Shown here piece after piece: positions 22,017-33,195 of a stretch of 64,000 nt of DNA (its first letter is position 1; every line of letters begins with the position of its first letter). This DNA comes from Gnetum montanum (Eukaryota; Streptophyta; Gnetopsida; Gnetales; Gnetaceae), in contig MNCI01003602.1 of the NCBI GenBank assembly GCA_015680685.1, forward strand, positions 428,304-492,303. Reading direction: 5' to 3'. The position numbers and the translations under genes are program-made. The notes beneath the pieces were generated by a model. It had not been told where the DNA came from and did no database searches. It worked only from the letters and a program-made list of their open reading frames with translations.

Positions 22017-24905
22017 GTTAAAGGTTTTATGATTACTTAGCCTTTAATTTTCTTATGGATGAAACAAACTTGTATTAATACCAAACACTTATCTTTTTCT
22101 TACAAGGCCTTCCACTTCTGCAGATGTTATCATACCCCTCACTGAATGTTCTACAAAGAACCTCATGCTAAAGTTCAATGACGTGGAACCAACACAAGAA
22201 TGTTTAAGGGAGAATGCATTTGAAGACATTCAAGTAAACATTGCTTATGTAGGTTTGCTTGAGATCTTCATGGCACCTAACGTTGTCATCACTTCTACAA
22301 AGATGTCAAACATCATCGACTCTTTTGATGAAAAAGCTAAAGTCATCTGTACCACAGTTCAAGGCCAATCTATTACTATTGCCATTAGCATGTCTACCTT
22401 CCATGACTTATTTTGTGTTTCCACTAATGGCATGATAGTTGCCACCAAACCAATCAAAGAGGTACACCATCATGCAAAGGTTGAGAAATGGCCTGGTGCT
22501 ACTAAGGGCTACTTCGGTCTTGCTTGCAATAGCTTTACGAACTCTAATGTAAAAGGGTCTTATCCCTTATTCAGATCTAGGGTATTTCCTAAATTTTTAT
22601 CATAAAATAAGGTGATTGGCATTATGCAGGGATGGATCTTCAAGAAATTCATGATGGAGGGGACTTGTTTTAACTGGGCTACTTTCTTAGCTACAAGTCT
22701 TAAAGAAGAAATCTTCAAAATTCATGTAGACACCTCCACAATAGTCCACATGCATCATGCATTTTTTGTAGGATATTTGAAGAGGTTTGAAAAATTTTTG
22801 GTGGTGAGGAGAGGTGGATCATGGATGCATCAAGAGCTACAACATCTCTCTAGGCCTTGGATAAAGCATCTTTATCCTACCATGAGGGCCCAAAACCCAC
22901 CAAAGGATATGGGAGATTTAATATCCATGACCATCAAGGATCTTGATGTCAATCAGTGTGAACCCCCTGATAGCATAGATGAGGTACCTCTTACATTTCC
23001 AACAAACATCAAGAGGATCCAACGATTCCATGCTAAAGCCACTGAAGCATCCAAGGCTAATCTGAGGAGGCTTACAAAGGAAGCACCACCAGTAGTAGAG
23101 CCACACTCCAAGAAAAATATTGTCTTCAAGATCCCATGCATAGACCAAGTTGTCACAAGTATACATATACTATGTTTTCTTATCCTTTTTCAATTAAATT
23201 TTTGGTTATGTTTTGTTTTATGGCTATTCCTATTAATTTATCTAATAGTTTATGGCTACAAATCAATGGAAAAACATAGAAACTTAAGCTACCACTACAA
23301 AAGAAGAGCAAAGGCAAGAAAATAAGGCACATAGGTGTGCCAAAGAGGAAGAGCAAAGGTGTAGGGCTATATCAGAGGAAGAATAGAGGTGTGCAAAATA
23401 GGCACTCTTACAACAAGATATGGATGATCTTAATGCCTTATTCAATGGGTCACTACCTAGGAAGTCTCTGATCAAAATCCCTGCTAATGATGAAGACAAT
23501 CATGAGAAGTGGAGAGCACAAGTATAATTATGCTCTACTTGTTGTTGCCTATAATTTTATGTTTGATTTTAGAGTTCTTACTTATCCAACAATTATTATG
23601 CTTATCATAGTTCCTAAGCCAACAACGAAGGCCCCTATACCTAAGTTTCATATGAAACTATGGGTAGAGGTCTCAAACAAGATAGAATTCATGCATGGGA
23701 TGGCAAAGGACATCATTGGTTGGTTCCAATAGGTTGCACTTGAAATCAGTAAGAACTATGTTTTTCTAGGCCTTAGTCATTTTTCTATGAGATGTATTTT
23801 ATGCTATAGCTATATTGTATATTAAGTTTATGTTTATTATTATTTTTGTTTTATTTCCATCAATCACACAAGATCCAGCCCAAGACATGGATTTCAACTC
23901 CTTGCCTAAACTTTTATCTAAAACCACACATGTTCCCTTGAAGCTTTATCAAACTACCACTAATCTAGCAGTTTCATGTGCTAAAGCTTTATGGGAGATT
24001 CAAAGGTCTAACAAATACCAATGGGAGTAGATTATAGCCTTGAAGAAGGAAATAAAAGGAAAGCTAAGAGGATCTAGGATCTCAAGGAGCATAGGGCTTT
24101 CATAGATGTCTAAATGAATAACTCAAGGGCCTTACGAACCAAAGAGATCATGTCGGTCCACTACTAGTGCACTATCCACTATAAGATTGCTCTTTCTTGG
24201 AAGTTGCATGAGCAACAAATGCAAATGAACTCAATTTCTCAAAAGGCATAGGATTGGAAAGATTATTGTGCTTGGGTCCTAGAGTGGGATAAGACCCAAA
24301 GGGACCATAAGCACAAGTACAAAGTAGATTGAGATGCCTATTTGAAATGGCTAAAGAAGGAGACAACCAAACGGCAAAAGAGAGAGATGTTTATTCAAGG
24401 CATTCAGGCTAAGAGTATTTTCAACCTCTTTGAAAGCACTCTGATAGTGGCTGAGTTCCTTATCCATAGATCACCATAGTTGCATATGAGGTTGCTACAA
24501 CTACAATGTCACAGGAGCCACCATCATGGAAAGGTATGGATAGAACCAACATCCTCATGGGCATCAATTTAGGAGACACTGACTCAGCCAATATGATAGA
24601 AGACTAGACTCTCCAACATTTGGAGACTAACCTTCATAATCTTCCCCAAAAGCTAGATTCTCCATAGGTATGATGGCTTTTACATTTTACATTTTTTTAG
24701 TATTTAGTTTTTTCTTTTTAGTTTTATGTGTTTTGGTCTACCAAGTTCATGTTATGATTTTGATTATTATGGTCACTAACTGGTTGTGTGTTGCTATCTT
24801 ATAGGCATTTTATGATGTTGGTGGTCCCAATGGTGCAAGCAATGATGATGATCATCATCATAACCTCCTCCCCCAAATGCCCCCTTGGCACCATCAAATT
24901 CATGA
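22017..24905 (+). pseudogene. Antisense multi-exon gene inside element D
   Basis: The continuous coding exon 22118-23158 has one stop, at about 22603, and is the best-preserved part. It opens with DVIIPLTECSTKNLMLKFND and includes KMSNIIDSFDEKAKVIC, STFHDLFCVSTNGMI, FNWATFLATSLKEEI, HHAFFVGYLKRFEKFL and RPWIKHLYPTM, then a basic end. Introns: from before 1-213 to 22117 (holding element A), 23159-23248, 23749-23872 and 24668-24804. The last exon reads FYDVGGPNGASNDDD and ends near 24905. Every intron has a counterpart in the A copy. No known catalytic motif or signal peptide is seen. It lies convergent to D protease. Confidence 0.65.
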
Positions 24906-25284
24906 TTTGATAGCCTTTATTGTTTATTTCAATTTATGCAAGACATTGTATGACTTATGTTAGTCAACACTTGAGTTATAAACATTTTACCATTTATGAT
25001 TGAAAGTTTTAACATTTATGTCATACAATGTGGCCATGACTATATTATTTTATTTTAAGATGTTTTAAATTTTAAGCTTTAATTTTGGTTTTGGCTATAT
25101 ACATTCTTGATTGCTTTATCGTTTTAAGGTTCTAAGATTACAAGTGTTGAAAATATTTATGCAGAATATGGCTATGTTGGCTATGATGAGAACTATAAGA
25201 TTATGAATAGGCAAGCATTACTTGCAATTTTTTTATGTTTTTTCTAATAAAAGAAAAGGTATAACATGCTATACATTTATTACC

Positions 25285-25445
25285 AGTTTAAGGCCATGGC
25301 AGGCCACAATGCTAGTTTAAAGTCTTAGTGGACTACAATGCCAGTTTAAAGTCTTAGCAAACTACAATGCTAGTTTCAGGCCATGGCACCAATTTAAGGC
25401 CTCAATAAGCCATGGGTTTGCCAATTTTAGGCCATGGTGGGCCCT
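25285..25445. repeat. Minisatellite between antisense gene and D protease
   Basis: About six units of AGTTTAA(G/A)G(C/T)C(A/T)TGGCAGGCC type, the same family as the arrays at 3660, 7109 and 15955. It is the point where the two convergent coding regions meet. Confidence 0.75.
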
Positions 25446-25955
25446 TGAAGTTTTATATTTTTTTTCAAATTTTTATGGTTTTTTTCAACTTTATGATTTT
25501 TCTTTTTGTATGGATTTTTTTTATCATGTATAAAAGTAATAAAAAAGAAAGGTTGTAATACATAAGTAAAATATAGATGAAAGTATAAATCTAGGCTACT
25601 TGCATGAAGAGTAAAATAAAATGTGCAAACAAGCATAACAATTTGGAAAAGAGAGGCTAAACTACATGGCTATTGGCTATATGGTTATAGAGACATGGCT
25701 ATAGGGACATGGTGTGGAAGAGTTAGGGGATACTTCACTTATGCAAACTCTTCCTAATTTTCAAAAAATTAGGGAATGAGTAAGATCTGCTCTGCACAAG
25801 TTTGTATTTTCCATCACATTCACTAATGATGTTAAATGGGAGTTCATTCCATGATGCATACTACTAGCCATCATTGGTGTTATTGGTTTTTTTCTCTCTC
25901 TCAAGTTGTTGGATTTCATAAATGAGAGTTTCTTCTTGAAACTCCACTTCAGACC
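25446..25955. other. Spacer after minisatellite in D
   Basis: AT-rich, T-run-rich sequence with repeats of GGCTAT(A/G)GGGACATGG around 25660-25715. No coding motif is supported. Confidence 0.4.
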
Positions 25956-26600
25956 CCTACTCAATGTCCACATTGTTAACAGCTAGGGATACTATGTTAT
26001 CACCATGAACGATAATCTAACCTCCCTCATAAGGAAGGTGAATCTCTTGGTGGATGGAAGAAGACATAGCTCATAACTGAGCCAACTAAAGTCTTCCTAG
26101 GATAAGGTTAAACCCAGGTGTCTCCTCCACCACTAAAAAAACTCATAATCATGGGGAATTTCTCCCCTACCATAAAATCTAAGAATATGGAACCCTTAAT
26201 AGTAACCCTTGATCTATTGAAAAATTTGATATCAGTTATCGATGTTTGTTGTATTTTCTCTAGCATGCCTAATCATTCAGCAATAGTGCACGGGATGACA
26301 TTAGGAGCTACACCATCATCTACATGCACCCAATGCATCTTAAATTGACCTACTCATATGTTTATAAATAGAGGAGCCCTCATAACTTTGTCATCCTATG
26401 GATTAACCTTAATTTTGATATTACAAAATGTCAGGGGTGTCAACTTCCCTTCCCTAGGTTTGGAAGGAATCATTACTACATGAATGAATTCTTTGTTAGT
26501 GGGTATATCCTCACTGACAAGGATAGAAGTCAACATTTTATCTAGCACTTCATGATGTGTGGTGGAGGTTATGATCAGGTCATACAAACTCAAGGTAGTG
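25956..26600 (-). pseudogene. Element D protease (decayed)
   Basis: The minus strand opens LYDLIITSTTHHEVLDKML and TSILVSEDIPTNKEFIHVV, aligning with LYYLVMTFLAHREALVHML and ASILIKEDIPVEEKAIHMI of the A protease. Downstream the reading is broken by stops around the active site. The identity rests mainly on alignment with A. Confidence 0.65.
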
Positions 26601-26929
26601 TTCTTCTACTTAAGATATTGTCTAACTTGATCTATCACACTGAGGAAGTTTTTCTTGTTGGCTGTAAGCTTTTCACCTTAGTTGTGCTTCACTTCCTCCA
26701 TGCACCCCAAAATGTGTACTTCTATCTTAGGTTGTGATTACTGGAGCTTCTTTTCATTCTTTTGGCCATGAGCTTTGGGATTCCCCTATGGTTCATTATT
26801 TGGAGTTGGTTAAGAAAAGGATGTCATAGGTATAGTCAATATGGGGGTGGGCTTTGGTGGGCTAAATTCCTTCTATGCCTCCATCTGCGTGTCACTCTTA
26901 TTATTGGGCTTTTTCTTTTACTTCTTCTT

Positions 26930-27290
26930 TTACTTGTTTGGATCTTTTTGGTTGTCAGTTGTTGGTTGTGAGGAAGATGCAATAGCATTAGCCATTGTAG
27001 GGGATTGTTGGGTGGTCTTATCAAATTTTGAGGCTATGGCTAGTTGGACTATGATGGGTCGGGACACCCTAATGATAAATGATTTCCTAGGAGTCACTTG
27101 TGATGGCATCCTTACAATAAAAGAAGATCTTGACTTAGTGGAAGATAAAGAAGTCCTTTCACCATAATGGGATACATGAATCACAAATGGTTCTCTTAAG
27201 GATCTCCAATTATTTTCTTTGTTGAATGGAAATATGATATATGTAGTGTTGCTAGCATTCAACAAGTCTTTGTACACTTGCATCCATGGA
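26930..27290 (-). pseudogene. Element D gag-pro linker region
   Basis: Open stretch of 117 residues starting MQVYKDLLNASNTTYIIFPF, matching the A linker. It is Ser/Thr/Pro rich, as expected for a disordered polyprotein linker. Confidence 0.6.
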
Positions 27291-27329
27291 TTTTAAGGTT
27301 AGAAAGGGTTGGATGCATCAAGAACCAAC

Positions 27330-29110
27330 TCTCCCCTATCTATCATCTTTTACAAGTCATCCTTCAGCACAAGGCAAAAGTCTGTGTCATGGCTAGGCAG
27401 TTGGTAATAGCGGAAAAATTGGTCTATCTTAAAGTATTTAGGTAGTGGTGGGTCATCTTTTGTTGCTCTAGTGAGATCCTTGGCTATTTAACAAAGTCTA
27501 CCATGCTTTTTTTGGAAAGCTTTAGACATCTATTTGTATTGGATATTCCCACTTTTAAATAGTTGATCCAACAACTCTAAGGGTTTTAACGGTAGTGCAG
27601 TGTATTTGGACCTATCCTTCCTTTCAACATTGCATTTGTTCATTGTCAATGCAGTGGCCCTAGAATCTGAAGGTTGGTTATCATAGTTATTATTAGTGGG
27701 GACCTTGGGTGGATTGTTCCTTGGCCCATGGCTAGTGGTCTTTGCCTCTATAGTTGCTACAGTCATATTGTTATGTTTTCCTTTCTCCTTGTCTTTCCAC
27801 ATATGTTGGTTTTTGTATGTTATGTAAGCTAGATCATGAATAGCCTCCATAACATCTTCTATATTCTTGGTTTGGGATAATTCTTGGCTAAGTGACTGTA
27901 GGTCAAGGTAGTATAATTTGGACGTGATAAAGTCATTAAATATCCCCTTGAATATAGCCAAAAGGTGAGTTTCGACTATGGGCTCTAGTATTTTTTTTAG
28001 GAGTTCATCCCATCATTGAATGAACTTCTATATGGGCTCAATGAATCCCTACTTGACCTTCATGAGTTGGTCAAGTATAGTATCAGGCTTCAAGTTATAC
28101 TTGAAGGGATTAATGAAGTAGGCTATCAAGTCTTCAAGGGAGGATATTAATCCTCTAGGTAATGCTTGATACCAATAAAGCACTTTCCTAGTCAAGGCCA
28201 TAGGAAAAATGCTCATGATGGTGTGAGGCCATGGTTGTAGTAGCAAACACTTAGATCTAAAGGTTATAAGATGAGCATTAGGGTCATCTTCTCCATTGTA
28301 TTTGGTAAACTAAGGGACAGAGACACCAAGAGGAAATGTCCAAGGTGAGACCACAAGACTAATATGATCATCCTAGTAGAAGTCTATGATCTTTACACTT
28401 TGGGACATAGAGGATTTGAGCCTCTTTAACTCCTCTTTCAGGTCCTAGATCATCTAGAAAGCTTGGTCCAAGCCCTAGGATGGTCCTCTTGGCTATAAGA
28501 GCTACACATATGATTGTGGTATTTGTTGTGAGGCTTATGGCCTTGCTATGGCTTGTATGACAAAAGGAAGGGGTTGTGTTATGGCTGTGACTTGTGAGCC
28601 AAATAGAGAAAAGGATGCCTATGCTAGTACTTGAGACACAAATGGGATAAAGGGGCTATGTGACCCTTATGTTTCTTGGGGACTCATAGTGAGCCCAATG
28701 TGTGTAGTTAGCAAATTTTCAGTAGTAAAAACTACCATTGATGATTTTGTATATCGAGACTATGTTGTAAATGACATTGATGTGTTATGATTTATTGTTT
28801 GTGGCATTGCTTGAGTTTTATGTATGGCTATAATAGGTATGGGGTCTACCATAGAAGGGTAGGAAGGAGTGGAAGATTATGGCACCAAGCCCATAGAGAA
28901 AAAAAAGCATTGAAGGAAGGCTCTATGACCTTGGGGGATGTTTGTTGGAACAATTTTTCCAATATGTTCTTAGGCTCAAATTCTACTTTGAATTCATCGT
29001 TCTCTCCCTATTATTCCTTAAAGCTATGCTTGTCATCTTCTTCTTCCATGGTAATAAGTTAGGCTAGGATGCTAGATTAGATTTTAGTAAGAGAAATTTG
29101 ATCATATGGG
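27330..29110 (-). pseudogene. Element D gag (decayed)
   Basis: Similar layout to A gag. The knuckle-like motif FRYYQLPSHDTDFCLVLKDD lies near 27410-27350. The capsid-like part at 28246-28049 contains MLLQPWPHTIMSIFPMALTR, VLYWYQALPRGLISSLEDLI and AYFINPFKYNLKP, aligned with the A segment around LLLQAWPHAINSVFSMSLI. The N-terminal part has an acidic EEEDDKHSFKE stretch near 29045. The run of 143 residues at 27961-27530 is the linker between capsid and knuckle. Multiple stops make it non-functional. Confidence 0.7.
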
Positions 29111-30387
29111 GAAGGGATGTATTCTTTTCCATGCCTATGTATGAGTTCAAACTCCCTCTTAGCCTCAACTTCAATTCATGGAATTAACATGCCTACTTTA
29201 TTTTAGCACAAATGAAGTTATAGCGATCTTTATTTATAGGTGAAAAATCAAGACTTTCCTCTCTAACTCTCAAAGATCACCTACACTCCATGATGGTAGG
29301 GTCTTTGGGGTCACAGACTCTTAAGACTTGTTGATTTGACCTACCATCATTGTAGTTGTAGTGCAACTTAGTTAATCATGGGAGAGACATGGTTATTTTA
29401 ATGAAAATGACACAAGATAGACCATGAAAAGAAAAAATAAGATTAGGCTCCAACAAGTGGAAATCCAAAGTAATCAAAGCAAGAAAAACTGGTCAAAATG
29501 GGGTACTTACTAAAAATAGCAAGTAGGAGGGTAAGGGGGTAGACTCCCTTACCTAAAATGGAAAGGTGCAAAGGTGGTAGCAAACTTTACCCACACTAAC
29601 CTTCTAGTTATCATACTCCTTGATGTCAATGCTAGCTTCCTAGTTGTCACACCCTTAGATGTGGCAGGGAGAAAAGAGGAGGTGAGATGGGAGGATCTAA
29701 CACCTTACAAAGCCAACGTTGGTCAAAAAGGAGAATGAAAACTATTAAAAGTGTAGTGAAAAGGATCCAAATTTCAATAGTTTTAATGACTATGAAGTTT
29801 AAATCTTATGGAAATAGGCAAAAATGGTCAAAAAAATTACTTACTATAAGTAGTAAGCAAGGGGTAATAGGGGTTTACCCCTTTACCGGAAATGGCAAGC
29901 TAAGAATGTTGGGGTCAAGCTTCACCCATGTTGGTCTCCTAGTGTTCACACCCCCAAGTGTGGCATGGGGAGCAAGAGGGGATGAGATGGGGGGATCTCA
30001 CACCTTCTAAAACTAATGTTGGTGAAAGGAGGGAAAGTGGGACACCCAAAATAAAAACCTGCAACTTTCTAAAAATGGTTTTAGAAACTACCAAATTTAA
30101 CCACAATGAAAGGGGAAAGTACTTTTGGTTGGTGAGGATTGCAACATTGGTTTTGGAATGGGGAGGTTGGTGTGTAGGTTTTCAATGCTAATTTTTATTG
30201 CTAAAATTCATAGTAGATGTTGAAAAAATCAACACCCAACCACCCATAACTTCAATAGTGGGATTTTTGCTATAAGGGGTTGAGTGGAAAAATTAGGTTT
30301 TCAATGGAAATTTTAAGGTTTTTTTACTACAAGAATTAGAAATTTCCAGTAGGTAGGCAACGTTGGCTATGGGGGCAATAAGATTTG
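29111..30387 (-). other. Element D leader with long tandem repeat
   Basis: Non-coding. Two diverged copies of a unit of about 220-250 bp lie at 29495-29745 and 29825-30045, both holding ACTTACTA, TTACC..AAATGG and CACAC(C)C(T/C)(T/C)A(G/A)(A/T)TGTGGCA motifs. The leader is continued after element E at 36002-36043. Confidence 0.5.
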
Positions 30388-30392
30388 GCTAT
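30388..30392. repeat. Left target-site duplication of element E (GCTAT)
   Basis: GCTAT just before the LTR start TGATGAAG, matched at 35997-36001 right after the 3' LTR. Confidence 0.85.
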
Positions 30393-31281
30393 TGATGAAG
30401 TGCTAAGCAGTCGATGCGTCGACTAGGCCACGTATACAGGGCCCCGTATACACGGCCGCGTCGACGCGGCCCTGTCGATGCATCCCTCCATGCGTCAACG
30501 TGGCCCCATTTACGCAAAGCCTATTTTAGCCTATAAATAAGTGGCCCTCTACCACTCCTAGGTATCTTTCTAGTAGTTGTAGAGAAGCCCTTCCATTTTG
30601 TTTTCGTAGGAGTTAGAATATTTTCCCAGTGCATGCCCGCAGTGTGATGCTTGTAATTGGATGGCACCTTTATTCGAGTGTGACATACTTGGATGCGCAC
30701 ATGACCGGAAATAAAGATCAAGATTACTTCATCATTACAACATTCACTTAGTTTTACTTGTTTAACTGTTATTGTTAATTGTTATTATTATTTATTTTTT
30801 TCTTAGTTAATATTTCTTTATCATCATTATTATTCCTATTGTTAAATGTGGAATGAGTACAACATAATCATGAGCATTTAAGTGTGTCTACTTGGTAACC
30901 CAGTAGCGTACATAGCATCTACACTTGGTAATCCTAGTAGTAGTCATGCACAAGGTTTAAGATGTGTACATATGATTAAGGAACTAATGCTCATCGCACT
31001 TAGGTTAGCTTAGACTTCATTTCCTATTACTCATTAGTTTAATCAAGATTATTTTCCATTGTCTCTAGGAGTAGCACTAATTTAGGATCACATCATACGC
31101 CTCACTCTAGACTAAACCATACATGAAAAAGCAAATACTAGTCCAGGTGGGAAGACAATGAACTACGATCAACGTGTAACTATCTAGATACCACAACTAG
31201 CTTGTTCGCGGAGTTTGACTGGATCATGCGTGAACGCTCATATCCATATGGTTGAGTGTAGGGGTACCTCGGCACTCATCA
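30393..31281 (+). repeat. Element E, 5' LTR
   Basis: 889 bases, starts TGATGAAG and ends CACTCATCA. U3 begins with a CpG-rich tandem/palindromic block (30410-30510), followed by the TATA box TATAAATA at 30532-30539. Pairs with 35220-35996. Confidence 0.92.
30454..30471. other. Perfect 18-bp CpG-rich palindrome in E U3
   Basis: GGCCGCGTCGACGCGGCC is fully self-complementary. It is part of a 17-18 bp repeat series in U3; the 3' LTR and element F have decayed versions. Confidence 0.8.
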
Positions 31282-31300
31282 TTGGCACCGTTGCTGGGGA
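31282..31300 (+). other. Primer-binding site of element E
   Basis: TTGGCACCGTTGCTGGGGA directly after the LTR. This closely resembles the TGGCGCCGTTGCCGGGGA site common in Athila/Tat elements. Element F has the same site, more decayed, at 40183-40201. Confidence 0.8.
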
Positions 31301-31421
31301 CAATGCTAGTTATCTAGATTAGTCATATCATACAAGGTCGCTATACAGGAATTAACGATATATCTTTTACAAAGAAATAATTATAAAAGTCACATATAAA
31401 TTCACACATAATTTCACAACC

Positions 31422-32357
31422 ATGCCTCTCCTACAAGACTATAATAATGCCACATCTAGTGAGGCAATTCATTGGAGAACCAATGAATATTATGACAATG
31501 AAGATTGGAGTACGCAACCTGAGGTGGGGGTTTCTTATAAACATAAATGAAGACAACATCATCCCAATGCATGAAAGCATAACTTACTCGATGACGATGA
31601 ACCCCTACTGGCCATTACAAGCTTCACGAAAATACAAGAGGCTATTCGAATAGCCCGCAGGCATTGTAAGGAAAGTTGTCTACCCACGCTTGATTTAAAC
31701 AACTTTTCCAAGTTTTCAGGAGGCTATGATTCAAATCTGCAACAACATTTACAAGCCTTCCACGATGCCTATACATGGAACAATATTGATAATGGGTGGC
31801 AAAAAATTAAGCTCTTTCCTTTGATACTTGTGGGCCAAGAAAAAGTATGGTATAGGTCGTTAAAACCAAAATCAATTCGACGTTGGCCGACAATGGTAGA
31901 ACTTTTCAACAAAAGATATCAAACCTATGCGAGAGTGTCAACCTCAAGGAGACAAATCCAAGAATAGAAACAAGTGCAACATGAACCCTTGGACATGGCC
32001 TTAGAAAGATATTATGCATTGTTAAACAACTGCCCAGGCCATGGGTTCTCTAAGGAGAGGCTAATGTACCATATCGTAGATGGACTCCGTAATCAAACAA
32101 GGGAGACCCTAGGAATGTAAGCCCAAGGTCAACTATATGAGCTATAGACCCATCAACTCTAAGAGCTTATTAAGTGAATAGCAAAATAATAAGGAGAAAT
32201 AGCCAAATGGAAGCATGTTGAAAGTTCTCAATAGGACCAAAATCCCAACTTAACAAGGGTCCATGATCATGAAGAGGAGAAATCCACTCATGTCAAGGAG
32301 GTGGAATCATCTTTGTCAATCCTACAATCACTAGATGAAATTGAGGTAAAGATCAAT
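31422..32357 (+). pseudogene. Element E gag, 5' part up to assembly gap
   Basis: ATG at 31422 (MPLLQDYNNATSSEAIHWRT) matches the start of F gag (MSLSQGSNNASYGENIHWRT). The capsid core follows: FSGGYDSNLQQHLQAFHDAY, WQKIKLFPLILVGQEKVWY, SLKPKSIRRW and LFNKRYQTYA. Then EPLDMALERYYALLNNCPGH. A few stops. It is truncated by the N gap at 32358. Confidence 0.8.
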
Positions 32358-33195
32358 NNNNNNNNNNNNNNNNNNNNNNNNNNNNNNNNNNNNNNNNNNN
32401 NNNNNNNNNNNNNNNNNNNNNNNNNNNNNNNNNNNNNNNNNNNNNNNNNNNNNNNNNNNNNNNNNNNNNNNNNNNNNNNNNNNNNNNNNNNNNNNNNNNN
32501 NNNNNNNNNNNNNNNNNNNNNNNNNNNNNNNNNNNNNNNNNNNNNNNNNNNNNNNNNNNNNNNNNNNNNNNNNNNNNNNNNNNNNNNNNNNNNNNNNNNN
32601 NNNNNNNNNNNNNNNNNNNNNNNNNNNNNNNNNNNNNNNNNNNNNNNNNNNNNNNNNNNNNNNNNNNNNNNNNNNNNNNNNNNNNNNNNNNNNNNNNNNN
32701 NNNNNNNNNNNNNNNNNNNNNNNNNNNNNNNNNNNNNNNNNNNNNNNNNNNNNNNNNNNNNNNNNNNNNNNNNNNNNNNNNNNNNNNNNNNNNNNNNNNN
32801 NNNNNNNNNNNNNNNNNNNNNNNNNNNNNNNNNNNNNNNNNNNNNNNNNNNNNNNNNNNNNNNNNNNNNNNNNNNNNNNNNNNNNNNNNNNNNNNNNNNN
32901 NNNNNNNNNNNNNNNNNNNNNNNNNNNNNNNNNNNNNNNNNNNNNNNNNNNNNNNNNNNNNNNNNNNNNNNNNNNNNNNNNNNNNNNNNNNNNNNNNNNN
33001 NNNNNNNNNNNNNNNNNNNNNNNNNNNNNNNNNNNNNNNNNNNNNNNNNNNNNNNNNNNNNNNNNNNNNNNNNNNNNNNNNNNNNNNNNNNNNNNNNNNN
33101 NNNNNNNNNNNNNNNNNNNNNNNNNNNNNNNNNNNNNNNNNNNNNNNNNNNNNNNNNNNNNNNNNNNNNNNNNNNNNNNNNNNNNNNNNNNNNNN
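32358..33195. other. Assembly gap (838 N)
   Basis: Run of N inside element E. Compared with element F, the missing part should be the C-terminal half of gag. Long open frames across the gap are artefacts. Confidence 0.98.

Noticed and set aside
29231-29238. TATA box of a D LTR at this place
   Set aside because: The D LTR edge and primer site are at 36044; this box lies in the leader beside gag, so it is probably chance.
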